Part shown: positions 45,653-58,300 of the stretch, piece after piece
How positions within the stretch are numbered: the stretch's first letter is position 1
Layout: every line of letters begins with the position of its first letter
NCBI RefSeq assembly: GCF_000003855.2
Contig: NW_003101671.1
Coordinates: 1,912,224 to 1,976,223 of the forward strand
Reading direction: 5' to 3'
From: Blastomyces gilchristii SLH14081
Lineage: Eukaryota; Ascomycota; Eurotiomycetes; Onygenales; Ajellomycetaceae
DNA: 64,000 nt
The notes under the pieces: generated by a model
The model's database searches: none
The model's input: the letters and a program-made list of their open reading frames with translations, nothing else
Told to the model about the DNA's origin: nothing
Program-made: the position numbers and the translations under genes

Positions 45653-47400
45653 TCTGACTGTCTCTTCTATCTTCATCTCTCTTCAACACTTACTGAAACT
45701 AATCATGTCATTTCTCTTCAAATATTCTGCAGTTGTGTGAATCATCAAGATGTGTGAGCACTATCACAGATTGAAGAAAGAGAAGAAGAAGATGTTTAAG
45801 TAAGAGAAGATAGATTATAAGACATATTATAATACCTTGAAGAGACTTTATAAGAGAGTAGAATAATAATAATTTTAAGTAACACTTCTGATAGATTTAG
45901 ACTGAACTAAGTATAGAAATAATGTGAATAATACTGCTTATAAAAGATTGAAGAAGAAGATAGTGAAGAGTTTTATACAGTAGTAGTAAGATCAGAAGAA
46001 GTTCTGAGAATAATTTAAGACTAAGATAAAGAGAGAGAGAGAGAAGAAGAGTGTTACTATAAATAAGCAGCAGCAGAAGAAGATTGAGAGAATATTAAAG
46101 TAAGAGATAAAGAAGTTAAAACTGATAAGTTTTTTATTTATTGAGAGATAATGATTTTTAATAACACTTCTGTTCTCTAATTGATTAGCAGAAGCTGATA
46201 GAGAAGAAGAGAATTAAGGCCTTGTTCAGATCTTGAATACACTTCATAATTCAGAATATTAAGAAGACAGCTCTACTTTCTGAGTATACTAATCTGCTTA
46301 CTACTGAAGTGAAACCTGAGACAGTAGATCAGAAAATATGAGATTTTAAGATACAGATTAATCTGACTGAGAGAGAGCAGTGAGAACTCTTCTCTGAGAA
46401 GACAGCAGAGAGAGATTTTAAGATAATTATTATCTCAGATGAGAAGAAGAAGAAGAAGAAGAAGAATAAGAAGTGAATTATAAAGAATGATAAGAAGAAT
46501 AAGAAAGAGAAGAAAGATGATAAGTAGAAAAAGTTTTTTTCTTTTTATATTAGTTAGTTATAAGTTCATAATTATTAATAATTGAAATTAATTTTGAGTT
46601 TTTAAAAATTATTGTACAAGTTGTAATCAAGTCAGAAATAATATATATATATATATATATTTAACTATCATGATTTACAAATCACTATAATGTATAAGTA
46701 TCAACATTTTTTCAATGTTGATATTTATAATATTAATATATTTTTAATAATATTATCTGATAATATAATTTGATAACACTCTCTTTCACAATATTAATAT
46801 ATTTTAAGAAATATAATAGAGATTAATCAAGATTGTTTATTTACTTTTATACATTAATAATATTCAATCTGAGTTAGTACTAAAATTATAACTAAGCTAA
46901 GAAATAAGATTATTTTCTCTTATATTAATTCTTCTTACACATATCAGTAATTAGTTATTGAAAATAAATTATTATCTTTCTCAAATTATTATTATATCTT
47001 CTGAATTTACTTCTTTCATTTCTTTTATTTCTATTGAAGATTCATAAACTCTTTAAGAAATCACTGTGAATTATAAAGTCTATATTATTTATAATTTAAC
47101 ACAGAATGCTCTCTTTCAATTATGATAAATAATCACTTCATTCTTCATATCTGATTTCAGGTCATGAAATTTATGAAAAACTTAATATAAACACTGAGAT
47201 GAACTATGAAATAATTATTAACAGGTTGTATTATAGATTACTAGAGAGTTATCTCTTTATTACAATCACTATAAGTTTATTCAGAAATATTTATCATGAA
47301 CTGATCATAACTCTGAAGAAACTTTTGAATATCTGAAGTCATCAGAATGCAGATAATAAAAGAAAAATAATCAGAAAATTACTACTGAGCTGATAAGTTA
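45653..47400 (+). other. AT-rich isochore with purine-rich + strand open pieces, unassigned
   Basis: Between about 45730 and 46550 the + strand is strongly purine-rich and reads as broken Lys/Glu-rich stretches (for example ALLSEYTNLLTTEVKPETVD and SEKTAERDFKIIIISDEKKK), which may be a degraded protein gene or simple-sequence drift. A (TA)n tract lies at about 46640-46660. No family is recognised. Confidence 0.35.
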
Positions 47401-47419
47401 CTCTATCAGATAATAATTT

Positions 47420-48721
47420 TTAATAACACTAACTTTATAATTTGAAGAAAATTATGTGAAAATAATCATATATCAGTACTCTGATTTCACAACTCTTATC
47501 TGATAACTTTCATGAATAATTACTTTGTATATGTATATCTCTGAATCTTTCTTTTTAATTAATTGAAAATCTCAAATTCTGAACACTTCTTCAAATGCTG
47601 AATTCAAATCTTTATATTTCACATTAATTCTGTCTTCAGTTCAATCTTGAGATACACTACAAAGTCAATATATAATATCTAGAATCAGAGTTGAAGAATC
47701 ATTGAAGAGTGTCTCTCACAGTAAATGCATGAACTAGTACAAACAATCTTACATTTATAAGAGTTATATGTTATTACATTGATGAGAACTGAACTTATTA
47801 AAAGACATTAATTAAATTTAAATCATTGATCAGTAGTCATACTGAGAATTATATAATAGAGATATTAATGACTGTGATTAAAAATGACTATTAAGATATT
47901 AGTCTCAGTCTTCTTACAATTATAACTGATAATGCTGTGAATAACTACACTATGATAAAGAGCTTAAAGCAAAAATTAACTTTGTATTTCTAGAATAATA
48001 AACAAGATTATATTCTCTATATTACTCATATAATTCAACTTGTGATATAAACACTGATAAAGAATCTTAACATTGAGATGAAGAATAATGAGATGACTGA
48101 TTCTTGAAATAAGAATGAGATGAAAGTGATTACTTAAGTAACTTTTATATTCACTTTATAAAAGATAATGTTTTTTAATAACACTTTTTAATATTGCTTT
48201 TTAATAACACTTTTTAATAATACTACTGTTAATTTTGAATAGATTGACTAATAATTTAAATATCACAGATTTAAAATATTATTAATGTAATTTGTATCTT
48301 CTCTAAATAATAACAATAATTTCATAATATTCAATAAATAAATAAATCAGTCATATCACTGAATATGATACAGAATATAAGAATATAATGAAGTTTAATA
48401 TATAAGATAACTGTTCAGACTCTTTAATTGTATTAGATAATTAATTATTGAGTATAACACTCTGATCAGAAAAAGATTCAGATATTGAAACTTTCTAATA
48501 TAAAGTAAACTCAGTTGAAATATATGATTAATTTACTGTTTCAGTTTTATAAGATAATAAAGACAGTCTCAATCACTTATATATTAATGCTGCAGTCAGT
48601 CTGATAAATGTATAACAGTTTATTTACTTATCTTGAGAAGTAGTTAAATCACTTAAAAAGAAATTCAGTCTGAGATAATGCTATAGTGCAGGCTATTATT
48701 ACTGTAAGGGATAAACTGGCA
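47420..48721 (+). pseudogene. hAT-family transposase remnant
   Basis: Read on the + strand with stops ignored, one stretch gives VSLTVNA-TSTNNLTFIRV followed by CYYIDEN, the hAT core around the first catalytic region (normally D-WTS..N). Further on are LLTIITDNAVNNYTMIKSL, the conserved TTDNAxNN block, and ILYITHIIQLVI-TLIKNLNI, the C/AHxIQL block. Spacing between blocks fits hAT transposases, which cut and paste DNA transposons through an RNase-H-like fold. Many stop codons (mostly TGA/TAA/TAG where tryptophan or glutamine codons are expected) show inactivation. The 3' part is lost in the assembly gap. Terminal inverted repeats were not located. Confidence 0.7.
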
Positions 48722-48821
48722 NNNNNNNNNNNNNNNNNNNNNNNNNNNNNNNNNNNNNNNNNNNNNNNNNNNNNNNNNNNNNNNNNNNNNNNNNNNNNNN
48801 NNNNNNNNNNNNNNNNNNNNN
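48722..48821. other. Assembly gap (100 N)
   Basis: Exactly 100 N, the conventional placeholder for a gap of unknown size. It sits inside the hAT remnant, in repeat-rich DNA. Distances across it are not reliable. Confidence 0.98.
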
Positions 48822-51800
48822 CTTCTCAAGATTGAACAGAGGAGAAATAAGACTCATATGTTAAATTAGTCTGAAACTACTATAATATTAACTATCAGAG
48901 ATTTGAATGAGCAGATATTTGAGATATGAAAACAGTGAAATATAATTCTCTAGTAAGTAATAATCTTTGATAACACTTCATATCATATAGAACTATAATA
49001 CTAACTTTGAAATAGAACTTATATACATTGATTGCAACTGAAAATCAGGCAAAACTACATACTTATAAAACTGAATTTAACTGCTATCTTCAAGATGATC
49101 TGATGAATTTACACATCAAATCAATTCTAGAGTTATAAAAAATTGTTAAGAGTACATATTTAACTATTACACTGATGATATGTGATATTCTGATAATTTC
49201 ATTGACAGAGATGAGAATGAAGTGAAAGTTCAACTCAAGTTAAGATATTTATTACTATCACTGAGAACAATTACAAGAAGAAACAATCAAGAAACTCATA
49301 ATTATAAAATATGAAATTATCAGACAGTTTAATATCTCTGATCACAGTATATCAGAGAAGTGTAGTTTTTATGAGAAAGTGAAGAATAAACTTACACAAG
49401 AATGTATTTAGTTATTTCATGAGTGTTATCAATAATTGTTACTAAATTCTGATTATATAAGCAATCACTGAATGAACTGAATAAAACTGATTTTAATCTT
49501 CAGTCTCAGTCTCATTCTGATTTTGAAAGAATGATCATCTTTCACAGTTTATTCTGAGAAATTACTCTCATTTCACTGTTCTTGAATTAAATCTGGTCAT
49601 TTTTCACATCATTTCTCTCAGAAATGGTTCATTTTCAGATTTTTTTAAGACTTGGTTCTGATGAGACTCACGTCAAGAAATGTATGAAATCAGATCAAAT
49701 GAGATCAAATGTGAAATTCATGGTCCCGCCGGCCAGTCTATCTACAAGACTATGAGATGAATATCTCAGTCAGGTACTATTAGTCATGTGAATTCAGCAG
49801 CATGTAGTCTTCAAGTATTTATCATTCTATCTGTTATATGAATTGCATCTACACATCTCAGAGAATGCTTTAGAAAAGATGAGAAAGAAAACAGTAGTTA
49901 CAGATATAATCATTATATATACAGCAGTCACAGACACAGAACTAAGATTGAAAGAGATCAGTTATACATATATAAAAGCTAACAAGTTACTTCTGAACTG
50001 AGCAATTCAATCAAAAAGAATATAAGACTCACTAGTTAAGAAATCAAGTCTCAAGATAAGAATATAAGTTCTCATACATAATAAGAGTTCTGAGAAGTTT
50101 CAACCTAGATGATTTGAGCTATATAAAATACTTAAATCACATTCTCTGAGAATATATGCATTGAAAGAATCAGAGAAATAAGTCTTATACAACTTAATAA
50201 ATAATTCATATTTTATAAAAGTAAAGATGTAAGATCTGAGCAGATTATAATTATCTACAGTACTATTATCAGTATTGAAAAAGAAGAAACTTACAATTAA
50301 AAAGCCTTACAAAGTAAGAGAAATCATAGACACTTACAAATCAGATAATCTTACTTATTTCAACCTTTTCACAATTATAAGAAAAGAATGAAAAGAAATG
50401 AAGAAATCAAATGAATACTACACTTCAATAAGTAATAAGACTGTAGTCAGTTATATAATAACATACTGCAGACAGTAGATGCAATGTGATAAAGAGTAGT
50501 CTCAAAGCAGCAGACTTGTATATAAGTCAGATCATAGAAGAAAAAGAGATTCAAAGTTGAATTTAACTGTTTATATCAGTTCAATTACAGAGACAACAGA
50601 GAATGAAGCATCTGAAACATTCATAGATATATAAGATTAAGTCATCTTAATCTCTGAAGATGCTCAGAGATCAGATAAGATTAGTTTTAATAAGTTATTC
50701 ACTGTAGTGATCTGAGCAGATGAAGAGAGATAGTATAATACATAAGACAGAATTATAAAAGATAAAAGCTGCTGAATCTAGTCACTGAACACTGTACTGT
50801 ATAGAGATTGTATAAGAGTAGTAACTAGCAGACAAAGAAAAAAAAAAGTATAAGAAAAGAAAAGAGATAATGAATTAATTATCAACTGTAAGAGTCAGCT
50901 GTAAAAAGATAAATGTTATTATACACACTTCATTTATTTTCATACATTACACATTTAATTTATTTTCAATATCACATCATTTGAAAAACATCAAAAATAA
51001 AGAAAATCTTAAAACTCAAGATCTGCAAGAAATTTAAGAGTTATAAGTCACTCTTATAATAATATTATATATATCTCTGATTTCTCTACTGCTCTATGTA
51101 CAACATTAATATCATTTATCATAAGATTGACTGAAATGCTAATATAGAAATGTGTACACATGCATATAGAAAAATTGAAGAAGAGTGTAAGACTTACAGA
51201 ATTAAAAGTCAGAATAGAGAGAATAGAGATAGAAGAAATTGAAGAAGAAGAAGGCACAGAACTGAATAAATAACAGTGAGAGTCACTCAGAGCTGAATAC
51301 TTATAACTTAATATACACACAATCTTCTCTGCAGAGAAGAGAGAGAAAGTACTGAGAGAAGCTTAGAGATAGAAGAGAGTAGTCTCAGTGATATTATCAT
51401 CTTCAATTAAAATAGCCTCTGATGCTGAAGTAACTAAGAACTATTATTAGTGTATAAAACTGCAAAGTCAGAAATAGAAACAGTTACTGAATAAATACTC
51501 ACTGATCTTAGAGTTATATATGTAATTACAACATGCATGAGGCTTCTCAGAAAGAGAGAGAGAGACACAGAGAAATGCAGAAAGCAGAACACAGTATGTG
51601 AACAGCTTATTTTCACAATGACATTTCAGATAAGATATATAAGTCTTATATCTGTAAGTGTAAAAGAGTACAACATTTACATTCTCATTTTTAAAAACAC
51701 AGATATCTTTTATCTGTATCATGAAGTTAAATAATGGATATCAGAGAATAAATTAATATAGATCTATTATCTCAAAGAAATTCATCAGAGTGAATATACT

Positions 51801-53078
51801 CACAATATTAAATTTAACAGTTATAAAGAGTTTCTTAATGTCTGTGAACATCATAACTTTATACATAATAAAACTCATAACAATTTCTTCTAAGAACAGA
51901 AAAATCAGTATCAGAAAAAAAAGATGAAAAAAGAAAAGACTTACAATCTTAATACTATTGAGAAGAAAGATGATTCTCTAATATAATGTAATATGATGAA
52001 GCTGAAGCAGTGGCTGATTGACAGCGTTATATAGAGATAGTTATTTAAGAAGCTGTATAAGTAAGCTTAACTATCTTGCTTAAATAGTGAGCTCATGAGC
52101 TACAGAGTTATTGTGAGAATATCACAGATATAATACTTAGTATACTAGAAAGATTATATGAGAAACACAGTAACTCTTATATATATTTCAGTAGAAGAAA
52201 AAAGAATCACTGATTTCTTTAATGAGAAGCCAGCTTCTAGCTATTCTATATAGATAATGAGTAAATACTCTTCTCTTATTTCATAAGTAAGAATAGTCCG
52301 AGTGATATCTCAGCAGTATCTCACTACTATGAAAGAGTAATCTGCTAATCTTATATAGAAGCAGAGTTCTTATATTCATTAATCAGATCTTTCTATAATA
52401 TATCTGAATAATATTATAGAGTGATTGAAAACTAATTTAAACAGTCTGTAAAATGAATGAAATCATCTGCAGAGAAGTAATAAGTTATGTAAAACTGTAA
52501 CAGAGTCTTAACACAGTTAAGAATATAACAATATTCTTTTCTTTAAGAGTATAGTCTTAATACTTTTAAGATTATTAGATTAGAAGTTATCTTTATTATA
52601 TGATAACAGTTATCAACTAATTAACAGTACATGTACTGCATATAATATAAAGAAATAGATGAGTTTTTCTACTAACTGTATAAATCTTCTTTTCTCATCT
52701 CTATTCAAATCAAACATATAGTAAGTAAGTTTCTTATATATTGATTTGAAATGTGAAAAATGTAGTTAATAAGTGACTTACAGATCTTTTATTATATTCT
52801 GTTCTGTGTATAAAATTCTCTACAAAACTGATGTATTTTAAAGACAAAGTTAACAGTAGTGATAGAATTTTTGAAAAAGATTTCTCTCTCTCTATAACAT
52901 ATTTTTCTCTCTCTCTCTCATCTGCAATAGTAAGTGCATGAAAGTATTATTCTTAAAAGATAATAAGAGACTTATTCTGACATCTTCTAGTGAATAATAA
53001 ACATCTTTATAATACAGCTGCAGCCTTCATGACTGTCAAGAAAGCCAGATTAAAGATGAAGATAACAGTGTCAATGAG
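48822..53078. other. AT-rich isochore, unassigned
   Basis: About 4.2 kb of very AT-rich, CpG-poor sequence with no protein domain I can name on either strand. The first part may continue the hAT element. A small CpG-containing islet (…ggtcccgccggcc…) lies at about 49729-49741. Purine-rich coding-like pieces appear near 51170-51290 (+ strand, Lys/Glu/Ile-rich) but do not resolve to a family. Confidence 0.4.
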
Positions 53079-53485
53079 TCATAGAAGTATTACTTTTATT
53101 ATCACATCTTCTTCTTCTTCTACATCTCTTATAGCTGTGATGATAGTAGCTGTATCTTGCAGTGAGATATTATCTCTTCTATCAGTTAATTCATCTGTAT
53201 TCAGTTCTTTCTCTGCCTCTCTCATCACTGTTACAATACTGCTCTTCTTCTCAATCAACACAGTGATATTATGATATATGACCTTATATGATTATTCAGA
53301 GAGAATCTCAGAGAGAGCTTAATTTCAGAGACAGCAGCTCTGAAAAGCTCAATCTGTAGTTTCTTTTCTATGACATATCTGAGCCCTGCTCCGAATGCTG
53401 CTGAGTTGAGTTCACAGAGTCTCACAGTTTCTTTATCTTCTCTCTGTGAGAAGGCTTTAGTACAGTCTCTGATCAGTACTGTCAC
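53079..53485 (-). pseudogene. Coding-like island of unknown family in the AT-rich block
   Basis: Two adjacent minus-strand open stretches have balanced composition unlike the surroundings. 53485-53255 includes KAFSQREDKETVRLCELNSA and AFGAGLRYVIEKKLQIELFR. 53261-53079 includes SSIVTVMREAEKELNTDELT and DRRDNISLQDTATIITAIRD. They are out of frame with one another by one step. I cannot name a family; transposon gag or an ancient gene fragment are both possible. It retains one CpG (53391) and frequent GC dinucleotides. Confidence 0.35.
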
Positions 53486-54344
53486 TTATCTGTACTGTGT
53501 TAAGCAGCTAAAGAAAGAAGGAATTTTATATATCTGCTTCTTCTCTTACTCTTATTATTTTCATTATATCTGTAACAACAACTTCTGCCTCTCTGTAAGT
53601 ATTATCTATCTCTTAAGAAGACATTGTATTAATTCTGATAAGAAGCTCAGATGCTCAAGTAGTACAGAGTAAGAGTCTCAGAGTTTCAAGTATTAATAAA
53701 TTTCATTAAGACTGAGAAGGTCTCTCTTACTCATCTATAAAAGAAGATAAAAGCATGAGTCTTTAAGATAAAAAAACACCTCAGAATGACCAGTCTTAAG
53801 AAGAAGAGATTAGTCAGTATCACTGTTAAAAGCACTACAGAGATTAATTACTAATTGAAGAGAATCTCACTTCAATTGAAGCAGATAACTGAGATACTTT
53901 ATAAATTAATAAGTTAATACTTTAAGTATCTCTCATGCTCTTCTGCAGCACTGCAGTGCTAACTTCTTAACAGATAAAGATATCTATATCAGAGACTTCA
54001 ATAGTGAAGAATGAGTTTAATAAGAGTGAGATTATTAGTAAGTAGACTCTGATTCTTCTTTTTACTTTTTCTACAGACTACAGCTCTATTAGAATAGCAG
54101 CAGTCTGCAGATTAATAATATTAATCTTATTAATTTCAAATATCTCTTTCTTTTCTTATTAACTGCTTCAGAAATTTTACACTTGTATAGTCTCATTAAA
54201 CTTCTAAAAACTCTTTGAGAGAAAATAGAAGAAGAGTGCTATAGAGTTTATAAGATATCAGCTCATCACTGCAAAATCATCTTTAAAAAACTCTTTAAAA
54301 AAAAGAAGAAGTCTTAAGTAGTATTTCTTACTTAATATCTCTAA
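53486..54344. other. AT-rich sequence downstream of the chromovirus pol end
   Basis: This is where the 3' LTR of the minus-strand chromovirus should lie. I could not define its termini; it has no clear similarity to the 603-661 bp LTR-like pair at 41-43 kb. Confidence 0.3.
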
Positions 54345-54970
54345 TATATAATAGAGCAGTCTTTACTAACTGTCTTATAACTTACAATCTCTTTCTCAGT
54401 ATTTTTCAAATACTTAAGCAGTTCTTATGAATTCTCTGATAATGAATAATCTTCTTCTTTAACAAGATACTGAAGCTTACTGTAATATATTCACTTATTC
54501 AATATTTTCTTCATAAGATATTCAGTATCACTCTTAATCTTAATATTATCTGACTGAGACAGCTTCACTCTGAAGTGTTACTTATAGAGCTTTAAATAGA
54601 AAATGTGAAAAACAGAATAAATTGATTTCAATTCTGAGAGTAATTTTAACTTATATATATTTACTTATTACTCTTATTACTGAAAAAGGTTCTAGTCACT
54701 ACTCACTGAGCTTCTTATACAGTCTTATTATCTTGATATTCTTTATTAAAAGTAGTACTTAATTCTCTATCAAGAACTTCATTGAAAGATGTATTTAATT
54801 ATAGTATTTCATCTATCATTTCTAAGCATAGTAGATGCTTTTTATCATCTTCTCATGAATTTTATTCAAAAGTTTTAATCTCACTTTTACTTCTAGTACT
54901 GAGAGATACTCTGTTCTCTGTATCTATTCAATATTCTGACTATTTATTCTTTTCTTTGAAACATTGTCTG
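54345..54970 (-). pseudogene. Ty3/gypsy chromovirus integrase C-terminus and chromodomain
   Basis: On the minus strand, starting at the LINE junction, the reading continues DNVSKKRINSQNIE, then KVRLKLLNKIHEKMIKSIYY (integrase C-terminal helix region) and, after a frame step, SELKSIYSVFHIFYLKLYK, equivalent to the LPxxxxIHPVFHVSLLKPY motif. Next comes SDTEYLMKKILNK-IYYSKLQ followed by YLVKEEDYSLSENS-E, a chromodomain (EYxVExIL…YLVKWxGYxxxENxWE). Chromodomains of chromoviruses direct integration toward methylated H3K9 chromatin. Several stops, and changes such as KW to KE, show decay. The upstream part of the same gene is at 62659-64000. Confidence 0.85.
54959..54970. repeat. Left target-site duplication of the LINE
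   Basis: aaacattgtctg, with a following t shared. The same 12-13 bases recur at 62647-62658(9), at the other end of the LINE. Both copies lie in the chromovirus integrase coding sequence (reading DNV on the minus strand). Confidence 0.88.
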
Positions 54971-54996
54971 TTATTATTATTATTATTATTATTATT
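54971..54996. repeat. (TTA)n tract = 3' tail of the LINE
   Basis: 26 bases of TTA repeat on the + strand. On the LINE's coding strand this is a (TAA)n tail, as used by several LINE clades instead of poly-A. It directly abuts the target-site duplication. Confidence 0.88.
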
Positions 54997-55368
54997 CTTC
55001 AATTATAGATGTATGCAGTCAGAGACTATAACATCTACCTGAGAACTTTTAGTTCTCAGGGTTTTTCCTATGTCTGTAAAGTTAACTATTATACATTCAT
55101 CAATTTCAGATATGCAAAATCAGAAAATTCCAGCTCAGAATACAAAAACTGTTTACAAATTGCAGTGTTTTAACATCTTTTGATACTTTGAAACTATTTG
55201 ACAATATCATGACAAAGGAAAAGAGAAAAAGAACACAGTCTCAAAGATAGACACATTAAATAGATAGATAGAAAGAAATTGAAAGGAAAAGATAAAGAAA
55301 AAGATAAAGTAAAGAGAGACTATAACAAAACAAATTATTAAAAGAGAGTGTATAGCTGTTTCAACAGA

Positions 55369-58300
55369 CTATATCTGATTGATTTCCTCCTCTTCATATT
55401 CAGATAATTCTGAATTTAGCTATTTTCTTGTAGCTGCTTGAGTTTCTGATAGAAAGTCTATTAAGTATTTAATTCCTGTCTCAGTTGAGAATAAGAATCT
55501 TATATTTAATTGATTTAGATCATACTTCTCTTTCAATCTGGCTCTGAGACTATTGTATAATGCACAGTGCATTACAATATACTCAGAATTCTCATTTGTA
55601 TTGCAGAATGAGTATTCTATTGAGTCAAATCTATCATCAAATCTTTGTATATAAGATTTGAAATAGCCATGTCCTAGTTTCAGCTGTATTATAGATGAGA
55701 ATATTTTCTTTTTACATTTAATTGAACAAGATTTCCACTTGGGTTTTATTTCAAATCTTGAATAATGTATACTCTTCTTTTATTTCTGTCAGCTTTCATT
55801 TCACTTGTCTAAACAAGATTCTTTTATTTTTCTCTTTATAAAAGATCAGGACACAATTTTTTGAATAGATCTGCTTAATTCTGCACTCTTTTTTACAGCT
55901 GAATCAGTCAATTCATTGCCATGAATATTCATATGAGCAGGAACCTAGTGCAGATGTATTATCAGCTTTGATATTCTTCTCTTTTGAATTTTCAAAACAG
56001 AGTTTAAGATCAGTTCAAGATTCATTTAATCATTATGAATCTGACTATTTCTAAGTCTTTTTAAAGCAGCTTGACTATCTGAGAATATTCATATCTCTTT
56101 TAAACTATTTTCTCTTTTATGAGATTTTATTTCTATGAGTTTGAAAGCTTTCACTATTACAAATAGTTCAGCATCAAAGACTTCAGATTCACAGCCTAGA
56201 TTTCAGAAATCTGAGATAAAATTGATATTATCTTCAGTATAAGCAATGTCTGTATCTAATCTATTCAGATTCTCATTTTTTGAGTCCTCTGAATAAATCA
56301 GAATAGAGTCTTTTATATTGATTGTAGAAATTCTCTTCAAATGCTGTTCATATTCTTTCTCTTTTGATAGTTCACTTATTTATAAGCCTATAAGAGATTC
56401 AAGCTTTTCTCTCCAGAGAGATAACTTCTCATGATTTACTTTTTCAACATTTAAAGAAGAAAATTGATTTTTAATCAGAGAGCATAGTCTGTAAAGTTGA
56501 GAAGACATTTTCTTTAAAGAATCATTTTCATTTCAGTCAAGAAATCTATTTCAATTCAGTTCATTTCCAGAGTTAATTGATGAAAATGAAGAAGAGACTC
56601 TTTCTCTGATTATATGATTTAAGCTCATCTTTATAACTCTCAGTGCATAGTTCATACAGGCCTTTTCAAATCTAATAGTAGAAGAGAGAATTGAAGCTTC
56701 AATTTTCATTGCTTTAATAGAAGATGATTTGAATGCTTCTAGAATTCTTCTCAAGGCTCTGTTTTGCAGACTTTGAAAGAGTTCAGTGAAGTTCTCTTGA
56801 TTATTTCATCAAACTTGAACTTCATAATCAGCTACTGATGTAATACAGACTATATATAATTGTCTCATAGCCTGAAAGAATAGACCTCTCTCTGTGTTTG
56901 ATAGTCTGATTATGTTGTTCAATAGTCTTTCTGCCTTGACAGTTCTTTGTTGAATGTGATATTTAAAATTCAACTTGGAGTTTAATCATACTCTCAATCA
57001 TTTGATATTTACACTGGGTTTAATCTCTCTATTTAAAAGAGTTAGAGATAGTTCTTTCTCATTGAATCTAGAAAAGAAATGAATTAACTCAGTTTTATTC
57101 ATATCAAATTGAATTTAATTAATATCTGCTCTAATAAAGATTTTCTTTACAGCTTCTTCAATCACTTTCAAATTCTCTTTGATAGTTTTTGAGCTGTAGA
57201 CTAGACCAATATTATTCACATAACTCAGAGATCACACTATTCTCATATTTCTATTTTTGAATAGATATGCAGTGTATATTGCAAATAAAATAGATGAGAT
57301 TGAAGATTCTTATGATACATCTATTTTTATCTCAGTCTTGTCTTGTTTCATTCCATCAAAGAAAAGTTGTATGATTCTTTTAAACATAAAACAGTTAACT
57401 CATTTTATTAGAGAAAGTGACAGTTTTAACATCTTCAAAGTCTGAATTAACTTTGACTTTGAAACATGATTAAATGCTTCTTTTATGTCAATAAAAACTG
57501 CAGTTGAGATCAGATCTTCATGCTTTGCTATTTGAATATTATGAACAACTGAGACAATAGTGTCAATTGCAGAACATTGTTTTCTATCTTTTCTTTATTC
57601 ACTGAATAAAAGAGAGTTATTAATAGAACTTATAAAAGATAGTTGAGTAGCTATTATCTTTTTCAAAATCTTTTCTAGACAGTTTAATAGAGATATTACT
57701 CTATATAACTTAGAAATTGAAGTTTTTCTATTAGGTTTTGTAAGAATCACTTCAGTGACTTCTCTCCAGCATTCAGAATGATATTCATTTTTCAAGAGAT
57801 TGAAAAAGAGCTCAAAATATTCATTCTTTAAGTAGGAATATGTATTTTGAATAATCAAGTGATTAATTGAATCAAGCCCTGCAGCAGTTTTAACAGAACT
57901 TGAGAAGATAGCTGACTCTAATTCATCTTGTGTAAGATCAGGCCATTCTCAGTCATTTTCATCAATGTAGTTGAAAAGTGATATATTCTCTTTCTCTGAA
58001 TCTGGATCTGAATCTGGTGAGTTCTGAAAGAGAATTCTCATGAAAGCTTGACATTTTTTCTCAAAAGAGTTTGCTGTATATGATTCATTCTGAAACTCAT
58101 ATTCTAAGACTGAAAGTTTTGCTACACTTCTTGTTTTAGTATAGTTAAAAGCTTTAAAAACTTCCTTTTCTTATGCTTCTTCAAGAAATTTATTCCAGTA
58201 GTCTGTTTTAGCTTTTTTAATATCTGAAAAATATTCATTTCTGACAGCTTTAAACTCTTCATCAGATATTATATCATTCTTTCAATCTCTTCTAGCAGTA

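Noticed and set aside
51054..51320. 88-codon minus-strand Ser/Ile/Phe-rich ORF
   Set aside because: Low-complexity translation of a purine-rich stretch; the opposite strand looks at least as coding-like.
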